A DNA stretch of 64,000 nucleotides from Muraenolepis orangiensis. Taxonomy: Eukaryota; Chordata; Actinopteri; Gadiformes; Muraenolepididae. Where the stretch lies: positions 31,080,506-31,144,505 of the forward strand of contig CM051001.1 in assembly GCA_027704905.1 (NCBI GenBank). The letters run 5' to 3'. Numbering within the stretch: position 1 is the stretch's first letter; every line of letters starts with the position of its first letter. Made by a program: the position numbers and the translations under genes. The notes under the pieces were generated by a model. It saw only the letters and a program-made list of their open reading frames with translations, was not told the origin of the DNA and did not search any database. Below, piece by piece: positions 13,188 through 26,209 of this stretch.

Positions 13188-16100
13188 GGCTGGTCAGTGT
13201 TACTGTATTGTTAAGGCTGGTCAGTGTTACTGTATAAAGCTGGTTAGTGTTACTGTATAAGGCCTGTCAGTGTTACTGTATTGTTAAGGCTGGTCAGTGT
13301 TACTGTATTGTTAAGGCTGGTCAGTGTTACTGTATTGTTAAGGCTGGTCAGTGTTACTGTATAAAGCTGGTTAGTGTTACTGTATAAGGCTGGTTAGTGT
13401 TACTGTATAAGGCTGGTTAGTGTTACTGTATAAGGCCTGTCAGTGTTACTGAATAGTTAAGGCTGGTCAGTGTTACTGTATTGTTAAGGCTGGTTAGTGT
13501 TACTGTATAAGGCTGGTTAGTGTTACTGTATAAGACTGGTTAGTGTTACTGTATAAAGCTGGTTAGTGTTACTGTATAAGGCTGGTTAGTGTTACTGTAT
13601 AGTTAAGGCTGGTCAGTGTTACTGTATTGTTAAGGCTGGTCAGTGTTACTGTATAAGGCTGGTCAGTGTTACTGTATTGTTAAGGCTGGTCAGTGTTACT
13701 GTATAAGGTGGGTCAGTGTGACTGTATAAGGCTGGTCAGTGTTAAGGTATAGGGCTGGTTAGTGTAACTGTTCAAGGCTGGTTGATGGTACTGTACAGGC
13801 TGGTTAGTGTTACTGTAAATGGCTGGTTAGTGTTACTGTATAAAGCTAGTCAGTATTACTGTAGAAGGCTGGTTAGTGTTACTGTATTGTTAAGGCTGGT
13901 CAGTGTTACTGTATAAGACTGGTTAGTGTTACTGTACTGTTATGGCTGGTCAGTGTTACTGTATTGTTAAGGCTGGTCAGTCATGCCTCACATCACCCAT
14001 TCATACACCGATGGCGGAGTCAGCCATCAAGGAGACAGCCAGCACATCAGGAGCAGTTAGGGTTAGGGTGTCTTGCTCAAGGACACCTCGACAGTTTTTG
14101 CTAGAAGGAGTTGGGGGATCGAACCAGCGACCTTTCGGTTGTGAGGCGACCGCTCTACCTCCTGAGCTATACTGCCGCCAGGCCTGTCAGTGTTACTGAA
14201 TAGTTAAGGCTGGTCAGTGTTACTGTATTGTTAAGGCTGGTTAGTGTTACTGTATAAGGCTGGTTAGTGTTACTGTATTGTTAAGGCTGGTCAGTGTAAC
14301 TGTATAAGGCTGGTCAGTGTTAAGGTATAGGGCAGTGTTACTGTAAATAAAAGGCTGGTTAGTGTTACTGTATAGTTAAGGCTGGTTAGTGTTACTGTAT
14401 TGTTAAGGCTGGTCAGTGTTACTGTATTGTTAAGGCTGGTTAGTGTTACTGTATTGTTAAGGCTGGTCAGTGTTACTGTATTGTTAAGGCTGGTTAGTGT
14501 TACTGTATTGTTAAGGCTGGTCAGTGTTACTGTATTGTTAAGGCTGGTCAGTGTTACTGTATTGTTAAGGCTGGTCAGTGTTACTGTATTGTTAAGGCTG
14601 GTCAGTGTTACTGTATTGTTAAGGCTGGTCAGTGTTACTGTATTGTTAAGGCTGGTCAGTGTAACTGTACAAGGCTGGTTAGTGCTACTGTATAAGGTGG
14701 GTCAGTGTGACTGTATAAGGCTGGTCAGTGTTACTGTATTGTTAAGGCTGGTCAGGTTCAATGTATAAGGCTGGTTAGTGTTACTGTAAAAGGTTGGTTT
14801 GTGTTGCTGTATAAGGCTGGTTAGTGTTACTGTATAAAGCTGGTCAGTAATATTTTAGAAGGCTGGTATGTGTTACTGTATAGCTAAGGCTGGTCAGTGT
14901 TAAGGTATAGGGCTGGTTAGTGTAACTGTACAAGGCTGATAAGTGTTACTGTATAAGAATGGTTAGTGTTACTGTATAAGGCTGATAAGTGTTACTGTAT
15001 AAGGCTGGTCAGTGTTACTGTATTAGGCTGGTTAGTGTGACTGTATATGGCTGGTTAGTGTTACTGTATAAAGCTAGTCAGTATTACTGTAGAAGGATGG
15101 TTAGTGTTACTGTATAAGGCTGGTTAGTGTTACTGTATAGTTAAGGCTGGTCAGTGTTACTGTATAAGGCTGGTTAGTGTTACTGTATAGTTAAGGCTGG
15201 TCAGTGTTACTGTATTGTTAAGGCTGGTCAGTGTTTATGTATAAGGCTGGTTAGTGTTACTGTATTGTTAAGGCTGGTCAGTGTTCATGAATAAGGCTGG
15301 TTAGTGTTACTGTATTGTTAAGGCTGGTCAGTGTTCATGTATAAGGCTGGTTAGTGTTACTGTATTGTTAAGGCTGGTCAGTGTTCATGTATAAGGCTGG
15401 TTAGTGTTACTGTATTGTTAAGGCTGGTCAGTGTTCATGTATAAGGCTGGTTAGTGTTACTGTATTGTTAAGGCTGGTCAGTGTTCATGTATAAGGCTGG
15501 TTAGTGTTACTGTGTTGTTAAGGCTGGTTAGTGTTACTGTATTGTTAAGGCTGGTCAGTGTTACTGTATTGTTAAGGCTGGTCAGTGTTACTGTATTGTT
15601 AAGGCTGGTCAGTGTAACTGTACAAGGCTGGTTAGTGTTACTGTATAAGGTGGGTCAGTGTGACTGTATAAGGCTGGTCAGTGTTACTGTATTGTTAAGG
15701 CTGGTCAGGTTCAATGTATAAGGCTGGTTAGTGTTACTGTAAAAGGTTGGTTTGTGTTGCTGTATAAGGCTGTTCAGTGTTACTGTATAAAGCTAGTCAG
15801 TCTTACTGTAGAAGGCTGGTTAGTGTTACTGTATAGCTAAAGCTGGTCAGTGTACTGTATAGTTAAGACTGGCCAGTGTTACTGTTTAAGTTAGTGTTAC
15901 TGTATAGCTAAAGCTGGTCAGTGTACTGTATAGTTAAGGCTGGCCAGTGTTACTGTTTAAGTTAGTGTTACTGTATAGCTAAAGCTGGTCAGTGTACTGT
16001 ATAGTTAAGGCTGGTCAGTGTTAATGTATAGTTAAGGCTGGCCAGTGTTACTGTATAAAGCTAGTCAGTCTTACTGTAGAAGGCTGGTTAGTGTTACTGT

Positions 16101-16540
16101 ATAGCTAAAGCTGGTCAGTGTACTGTATAGTTAAGGTTGGTCAGTGTTACTGTATAAAGCTGGTCAGTAATATTTTAGAAGGCTGGTATGTGTTACTGTA
16201 TAGCTAAGGCTGGTCAGTGTTACTGTATAAGGCTGGTTAGTGTTACTGTATAGCTAAGGCTGGTCAGTGTTACTGTATAAAGCTGGTCAGTTTTACTGTA
16301 TAAGGCTGGTATTTGTTACTGTATAAGGCTGGTAATTGTTACTGTATAAGGCTGTTCAGTGTTACTGTTTAAAGCTGGTTAGTTTTGCTGTATAAGGCTG
16401 GTCATTGTTACTGTACAAGGCTGGTTCGTGTTACTGTATATGGCTGGTTAGTGTTACTGTACAATGCTGGTTAGTGTTACTTGATATGGCTGGTTAGTGT
16501 TACTGTTTAAGGCTGGTCAGTGTTACTGTATAGCTAAGGC
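13188..16540. repeat. Minisatellite with 23- and 27-bp units
   Basis: A 3.35 kb tandem array built from two related units: a 23-bp form beginning GGCTGGTTAGTGTTACTG and ending TATAA, and a 27-bp form ending TATTGTTAA. Units alternate and form higher-order repeats: a 50-bp dimer recurs about six times at 15,220-15,510, and a segment around 14,580-14,815 recurs 953 bp later. A SINE interrupts it at 13,981. Open frames that run through it (such as 14400-14768) are periodicity artefacts, not genes. Confidence 0.95.
13981..14178 (-). mobile_element. tRNA-derived SINE inside minisatellite
   Basis: On the minus strand this ~200 bp insertion begins with a tRNA-like head: GGCGGCAGTATAGCTC, an A box TAGCTCAGGAGG (14158-14169) and a B box GGTTCGATCCC (14115-14125). 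The putative anticodon loop reads CAC, valine-like. The body carries the fish SINE signature TTGAGCAAGACACCCTAACC. The flanks (CTGGTCAGT and CCTGTCAGT) could be target-site duplication, but they are also simply the minisatellite unit. Family assignment is not possible without a repeat library. Confidence 0.85.
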
Positions 16541-16628
16541 AGTGCAGGGCAGTGCAGTAGACATTTGTGGTTCTTTCTCAGCATCCTTCCCCTCCCCCTC
16601 TCCAGCTGCACCACACTGGTGCAGAGAA

Positions 16629-16804
<176 letters not shown>

Positions 16805-16835
16805 CCAGATACAGAGACAGAGACAGAGAGAGAGA

Positions 16836-19800
16836 GTTGACTCTATAGCACATCTCTTATGTTCCTTTCAAAGCGATACATTCCCTTTTACCGTGTTATT
16901 TCCAGACCATCATGTGTATTACAACGCTAGTTTACCTGTTTTATCCATGTTTTATATCATATTGTATCAAATATATTTGGTTAGAAATGTCCTTTACCAG
17001 ATCACCTAATCATGTGATCATATACATAAGGGCACAGGGCAGGTCTTTTGAATCTCAAGTCACAACCATTTCTCCATCCTTTAATTTTATGTCCTCCATC
17101 TTTTCTTCTCCAGCCCTCTTTTTTTCTCCATCGATAGCTCACAGGAAGCAAGATGGGCTGTGTTGCCACAGCAACAAGCTGACTCACTGGCAGGATTGTA
17201 CCACTTTCGGCTGTGCCATGGGGGTGTAGCAGCAAATGTAGCCTGCAGTGTGTGATAAATCCCTGCATCTGTTGGTGTAGAGAAGAGAGGAGCCCCCCCC
17301 CCCTGTTTTAGCTACGAATAGTGTGGTCTTGAGGCTCAAGGCGATTGGTAGGAGATGGGGAGGGAGAGTGGGATATCGGTGCTATTTGGGGTGGTGTGGT
17401 GTGAGGAGGGGGGGTGGGGGGTTTAAAGGGAAATGGACCCATTTTTCCATTATCATGATATATATATATGATAAACATATGAAATATATATATATATATG
17501 AGACACAGTATATATTTGATGTACAGTATATATACACAGTATATATAAACATAAAAATTCCATTTTGTAATATGGTTGTTATGGTTTAAAAAGTCATTGT
17601 TGTTATGGTTGGATAGCAACAAAATCATATCAAATTATATCATATCATATCATCCAGTATAGGATAGGATAGGATATTTCAGCAAGGCACATCCGTGGGA
17701 GAAGCTGCAATTTTGTTTTTTGCTCTGCTTTGTCTGAAAAGATGAGCACACACACACCCACTCTGAGATGTGCATGGCGTCACAGCCATGTAAGCAGCTC
17801 ATTAATATGGCATGGGTGCCTCCCATACAGTCGCCTTCAGGCCCTCTGCTGTCACTATAGGGTAGTGCCTTGGTGCAGTGTGAGTGCGGTGTTTTGGCTC
17901 TGTTACTTAGGTCTCTGACCCCCTGCACTACCCTTCAGATAACCGGCCCTCCTAGAATAATGGTTTATTTCATAATATTACTTTTGTCCAGGCTACTAAC
18001 TCAAATGTTTTTGAGGTTGGATTTGTGCTCAGGCCAACACAATATAATCAGCACATACAATAAATAGCATTGCATTGAATTAGTACACTAATAATACACC
18101 CACCTCTCTATATCTCTATTTACCTCATTCCATAGTTATTTGTGTACCTAACCATTTTATTTAAATGTTCCGCAATTGGTCAATACTTCTAAAATTACCT
18201 CTGTCTCTGTTTTCCTCTCTCTTTTAATATATCTTTATATGTATAATGTTCCATCGCTCATATTTTGCAGTGCGCTTATAAATATAATTTATTGTTATTA
18301 TTATCTCTCATATTTTGTCATGGAATGTGCTGTACAATAGTTCAATGAAGCTTTTAATTTACGTGTTAATTGTAATAAGGTTTACAGGGAAGGAGAATAA
18401 CACCATTGAGACCCATTTCCAGAAGGCATTGCTATTTAGTTGCTCATAAGCTGCACAGTTTTGACAAATATATGATATATATATACCTGTGACGATGTCA
18501 TCAGACAAGTAGCATGTACCGTGTATCGTCGTTCCGCTACGATGGACGACCAAGGTGGTAAGTATGCTTGTGGACAACCCCCGTCCAAAGCCAGTTGCTA
18601 TTGTGGAATCACCAGTCTAACCCACATGTGTTCTTTCCCCTCCTTTATTTCTTCTCTTCCATGTTTCCGTCCGGTCTGCGCCCGTTCCTCTCCCGTCTCC
18701 CGTTGCGTCCCTCCGTCCTCAAACAAGGTAAGACATGTTCTATCTTCCTCCGAGTTTAAACACAGACACATACTAACTATACTATACACATACTCACTCT
18801 GACCTTTACGGACACTATTGATAATAGTTCTAGAAATAAAAGTGTCTGTTTAATGCTGACCTTCACTCTCCTAGAAAGAAATATGCTACACCATAATGTG
18901 CACATGAAAATGGGTTCATTGTTTATAACTCTTTATCTATATATATATATATATATATATAACATATATAAGTCTTCTTCTTTAAAGCGTTATATACATA
19001 GTCCTTCAAAACAAGTATATAACAAAAAACAAAACAAAAAAAACATGGATTTGGCAAACAACATGAGAGGCACATTTTCATGGAAAATTAAGTATAAAGC
19101 CAAAACACACACAGCTTAATTCAGATTTAAGTTCAACGTTTTTGCCAATGCACATTTCAGTGATGACACCTACAGACCAATACAGAAACACCCACACACA
19201 CAATCATGAGGCTGAACAAACAGGAAACAGCAGACCGATACAGAAACACCAACACACAATCATGAGGCTGAACAAACAGGAAACGGTGAACAGTCGCATT
19301 TTTTGGATGATTTCTCCCATCCCATGGGGGAAAGTGTGCCTCATCACTGGGTTCATACGTGTGGTGAGCGTGGGTGCTTAAAGAGAGTTATGAGGTTCTG
19401 TGTATTGCTGAAATAGTTCACCAATACACAAACATAGACATATGCTTTTAGAAGAAAGTATTCTAGTACTTGTACAGTACAGTACTCGATGAATTTAACT
19501 TTCACTTATGTGATCAAGGCATTTTTGACCATTAGTCATATATTTTACTCAAGATATGGGTTTTATATACCTTGTTCAAAATGCACTTAAAATGTGGATG
19601 GCATGCCTGCCACAATACACCTTTGTGTATTTTGGTGAAGTTTACAAAGCTATTAATATATATTCATTAGTACCTCTATCTACCTCTATGTCACTCTCCT
19701 GTGATAAAGACACGTTCAGTGATTTACATAAGCAGCTGTTAACTCCTGCGTCTTTCCTCTTTGTCTTCATCTTCATTGAACACATTCAGTTTACCATCTC

Positions 19801-20053
19801 CGAATAAAAAAGATTTCATAATGCTTTGTCTTTTTTTAAGATATTGCAGGTTTTTTGTCCAATGACAATTGTATATTGATAAGGAGGGTAAAATGTTCTG
19901 AATGTCATGGTGTTCTGTATTTATGTAATTCAAATTTTTTGAATTTTTTTATTTGAGTTTAATTTGTATTTGTTTTATTTATTTGATTTGATACGTTTTA
20001 TTTAGAGTAGGACCCTGAGTCACTGAGGAAGAGCGAATGAGTGATCCATTGTA
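16836..20053. other. Non-coding gap, second part
   Basis: AT-rich non-coding DNA with short TA runs (17455-17550, 18935-18962), an ATC-type run near 17630-17655, and a tandemly repeated ~58 bp piece at 19171-19285. Two consensus splice-donor sequences occur at 18558 and 18726 (see findings). No recognisable gene. Confidence 0.55.
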
Positions 20054-21843
<1,790 letters not shown>

Positions 21844-22303
21844 CCTCTGGTATTTCATGATGGCTGCAGACAGATTGTATCACCCGTGCGTGTCTCAGTG
21901 GTGCTCTATGACGTCAGAAGTCGAGTGCACTAGCTATGCATGACCACAGGAAGGCAACGACGAGCCTCGTCTACCACAAGAGTCCATTGTACATGCAGAC
22001 AAACCATTGCATATAATATATTACATAGCTCGTTAAACATCCATTTGGATTTGGATTATTATTATTTTTTTTTATGTATAAAGCCACCTATAGAGACATG
22101 GATAATTATGTGTTTTGGAATTTACTTTCAGGATGTATGTTGTAACTGTACTACATATTAGGTGAATATGGTTATTATGTTGAATAAATATTGGGTATAA
22201 GAGACTGAACGAACCTATGTTAACTGAATACTTTTGAGCCATTCAGTGGACAACAATGAACAGAAATTGAAACGTGGTGCTGTGAAGCCAGATGATTGGC
22301 TAT

Positions 22304-22311
22304 TGACGTCA
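22304..22311. promoter_or_regulatory. Perfect CRE (TGACGTCA)
   Basis: A full palindromic cAMP-response element lies 70 bp upstream of the B-group promoter element of V5, next to an inverted CCAAT box. The sequence is seen directly; CREB/ATF use is inferred. I do not see it upstream of the other B-like exons. Confidence 0.5.
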
Positions 22312-22373
22312 CTATTCACGAGGCGGTTTCTGGAGCCCTGATTGGTAGAATGGTGTGCACCAATCGCGTGCAG

Positions 22374-22390
22374 AACTGTACAAAGAGATC
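22374..22390 (+). promoter_or_regulatory. B-group promoter element, V5
   Basis: AACTGTACAAAGAGATC, 192 bp before the chosen V5 ATG, with CCAAT 10 bp upstream (22360-22364). The same 17 bases occur upstream of all six B-like exons and of no A-like or C-type exon. It contains a SOX-like WWCAAAG core (TACAAAG). The binder is unknown. Confidence 0.65.
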
Positions 22391-22581
22391 TACTGCATCT
22401 CTCCTCATCACCGCCAGCGTTGCAACGGGTATAGCGAAAGCAGGGGACGCGTATGGAGACACAGACCTATCTCACCGCAGAATATGAGGGTGTATCCGCG
22501 TTTGATTGCATGCCTCGTTATATCCACTGTCCTCTGTAAGGATTTAAATGGAAAGCGATGCACTTTATAGATCGCGGGAAA

Positions 22582-25025
22582 ATGCGGAGGAGACTACACG
22601 CGTGGCAGGTGCTTCTGTGGTGGCATCATTTCTTTCTCTTGTGGATTACAATAGACGGCCAGGCTCGCTACACCATCCCGGAGGAACTGAAACAGGGCTC
22701 CGTGGTAGGGAATATTTCCAAAGATCTGGGATTGGTTGTCTCTGAACTCTACCAACGTAAATTACGGATAACCTCCGAGGCTGGTAAGCAGTATTTCACC
22801 GTGGACTTAGCGAAGGGGGAGCTGGTGGTGAGCGAACGGATAGACAGAGAAGGACTGTGTGGGCCCAAGTCGCCGTGTCTGTTACCGTTGGAGGTCGTTA
22901 TAGAAAACCCTTTGCAGCTTCATCGTGTCGATATTGAAATACAAGATATAAACGACAATTCACCCGAGTTTCCTACAAAGAAAAGATACTAAAAATAGCG
23001 GAGCTTGTAAATCCAGGTGCGCGATTCCCATTGGAGAGCGCACGGGACCCCGACGTTGGATCTAATTCAGTGCGCTCGTATGTTATAAGCAAAAACGACC
23101 ATTTCAGATTAAACGTTAAAAACCACAGAGATGGTAGTAAAGTCCCCGAGCTTATTCTTGAAAAGTCCCTCGATAGGGAGAAACAACCTGTGCACAGGCT
23201 CATTTTGACAGCGATAGACGGCGGTGATCCGGTGCGTTCAGGGACTTCTGAAATTATTGTTACGGTGATTGATAATAATGATAACGCACCGCAGTTTGAA
23301 AAACTGCTTTATGAAATTAATGTAACCGAAAACGCAACACCTGGAACTGAGATAGTGCGTGTCATGGCTACAGACGCAGACGAGGGTTTAAACGGAGAAA
23401 TTGAATATTTCTTTGGAGAACAAACAATAGATTCGATTTTAGCCTTGTTTGAAATTGAGCCTTCCACTGGCGCTATTGTTGTAAAGGGGGATTTAGACTA
23501 TGAGCAAACTAATCTACATAAATTTGATGTCGTCGCTAAGGACAAGGGTAACCCTGAGATGGACGGGCATTGTGCTATTGAAATAAGAATAATAGACATT
23601 AATGATAATACACCTGAAATAATTGTGACGTCTATAACGACACCCATCCGAGAAGACTCGGCTATCGGGACGGTTGTTGCGCTGATTAGTGCCAAAGACC
23701 CAGATTCGGGTGACAACGGTAAAGTGAAGCTGAGTATCTCTTCAAATTCTCAGTTTAAACTGAACCCGTCTGTCTCTAATCATTACACGTTGATCACTAG
23801 TGGTGCTCTTGACCGTGAGATCAACGGCCATTACAAAGTTATGATAACTGCAGTGGATATGGGCAAACCATCACTGTCTAGCGAGAAGATTATCGGTGTT
23901 GACGTGTTAGATGTGAATGACAATCCCCCGGTTTTCTCCCAGCCATCTTATACGGTTTATGTAAAAGAGAATTATGCACCGGGTAAAATACTACACTCAG
24001 TGTCCGCTACGGATTTAGACCAAAATGAAAACGCCAAGATCTCCTACTCCATCCTGGAGTCTAAAGTCCAGGAGGTGTCGGTGTCCTCCTATGTGTACAT
24101 CAACTCTGATAACGGCAGCATCTACAGCATGCACTCCTTTGACTATGAGAAGCTGAAGGTGTTTCAGATTCAGGTGCAGGCAAAGGACCACGGCTCTCCG
24201 TCTCTGAGCACCAACGCTACCGTCCATGTTTTTATTCTGGACCAGAACGATAACGCCCCCGCTGTTATTTACCCCTCCTCCGCTGTCCACAGCTCACTCT
24301 CTCAACAGAGGACGTCCCGCTCTTCCAAAGCGGGCCACTTGGTTACCAAGGTAACGGCCGTAGACGCCGACTCGGGGCATAACGCCTGGATCTCTTACAG
24401 ACTGGCAGAGGCCACAGACGCCTCTCTGTTCGCCGTCAACCTTTACACAGGGGAGGTGAGGACTAAACGTGTGGTGTCTGAGCAGGACGACTCCTCTCAG
24501 AGACTGCTCATAGAGATTAAGGACGACGGGGATCCCGTTCAGTCCACCACCGTCACAGTGTCCGTCCTTCTAGAGGACGGCCTTCACGAGCCCATTTTGG
24601 ACCTCAGACAGAAAACGGACGATTCCAACAAGAAGAGCGGGAGAATGGCTCTTTATTTGATTCTCTCTCTGGCCTCGGTGTCTGTGCTCTCTCTGGTGAC
24701 CTTTCTCATTCTAGCTGTTAAGTGTATTAAGAGCAGCAGGAGCGGCGGTACTTGCTGCATGAGACAGAGCGACAGTGAGGACTTCAAGAACCCCAACAGA
24801 AACCTCCAGCTCCAGCTCAACACAGACGGGCCTATTAAGTACGTGGAGGTCCTGGGAGGAGACATGATGTCTCAGAGTCAGTCCTTCAGGTCCTGTCTCT
24901 CTCCCATGTCAGAGTACAGTGATTTCACCTTCGTTAAACCCAGCAGCACCACAGACTTTAAAGACATGATCAACGTCTTAGACGCCTCTTTACCTGACAG
25001 CGCCTGGACCTTTGAGAGCCAGCAG
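22582..25025 (+). CDS. pcdhg: Protocadherin gamma B-like variable exon V5 (frameshifted)
   Basis: Variable exon of 815 codons if one missing base is allowed for. The start at 22582 (MRRRLHAW) aligns with the other B-like starts; an in-frame ATG 24 bp upstream is also possible. There is a signal peptide, then six EC repeats with linkers DINDNSP, DNNDNAP, DINDNTP, DVNDNPP and DQNDNAP, CX5C loop CGPKSPC, and a transmembrane helix. The cytoplasmic segment has the LQLNTDGPIKYVEVLGGD motif typical of variable cytoplasmic domains. One base is missing in the A/G run at about 22977-22984, at the EC1-EC2 junction, giving a stop at 22990. Upstream and downstream frames align perfectly with paralogues otherwise. 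The donor is CAG|GTGAGA. It is the most divergent B-like member in EC1-EC4. Confidence 0.92.
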
Positions 25026-25456
25026 GTGAGAGCAACATCACTCAAAATAACCATTCAACAACAATTCTGAATACGTAATTGTGTCTGGTGTATTGATTGC
25101 ATTGCAATGTTTTTATTTGGTCGACTTTGATTATAATTATTCATGCTCAATAGCTTTTATTTGTGCCCTCTTAGTAACTTTCTACTTCTTGTAAATGGCT
25201 TCAACTTTAGAAGAGTGTATTATGATTGGTTAATTTTTTGGTTTGTTATCATTACACCACAATGCAGTTCAACAATACAATGACTGCATACATCTCTTAG
25301 CATTTTTGGTATTTAGCATACATGTGTTTGTAGGTATTTATAAATGGGTTAAGAAATGGAGGGTTGCCAATAATAATAATAATAATTCATATTGTTAAAT
25401 TAATACTTGTGTTTGACATCATAGCCAATATGTTTCAGCATCACTCGTATACAGTA

Positions 25457-25793
<337 letters not shown>

Positions 25794-25947
25794 GAAATAC
25801 AGAAAGTGCGCCATTCTCGTAATCAATTAGCTGAACTTTGATTCTTGAGGAGAGCAGAGGCTGCAGTGTGGCTGTGGCTTTAAGAGGCTCTCCAGGTAAC
25901 CTCTGATTGGATAGCAGGCAGCGATGCTCTGCGCCAATCGCAAACAG

Positions 25948-25964
25948 AACTGTACAAAGAGATC
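25948..25964 (+). promoter_or_regulatory. B-group promoter element, V6
   Basis: AACTGTACAAAGAGATC, identical to the other five copies, 246 bp before the V6 start, with CCAAT 10 bp upstream. The bases after GATC differ here (CCTTCT instead of TACTC). Confidence 0.65.
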
Positions 25965-26209
25965 CCTTCTCTGGTCCGTAGCCTTGGCAATACAACAGTT
26001 ATGGTGCACAGTATTAGAAGAGAGTAAGGCAGTCGATATCCTCTGGGAAAAATGATTAATATACAGACATCGCTGGATCCCATCATGCATGGATATATTA
26101 GAATATGTTTTTGTGGAATATAATTTTGCCGCGACATGTTTGCAATGCGGTGAATCGGTTGCTATGATAAATATACACATTTGGAACAATGTCGTCTAAC
26201 AGACCGGGA

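Noticed and set aside
14055..14072. Telomere-like GTTAGGGTTAGGGT
   Set aside because: Two units only, within the body of the SINE, where CCCTAACC is a usual part of the fish SINE sequence.
14400..15721. Repeat frames reading LLRLVSVTV
   Set aside because: They come from the 27-bp minisatellite unit (nine codons) and are periodicity artefacts.
13188..16540. CRISPR-like regular repeats
   Set aside because: Units follow each other directly without unique spacers, and the context is a vertebrate gene cluster.
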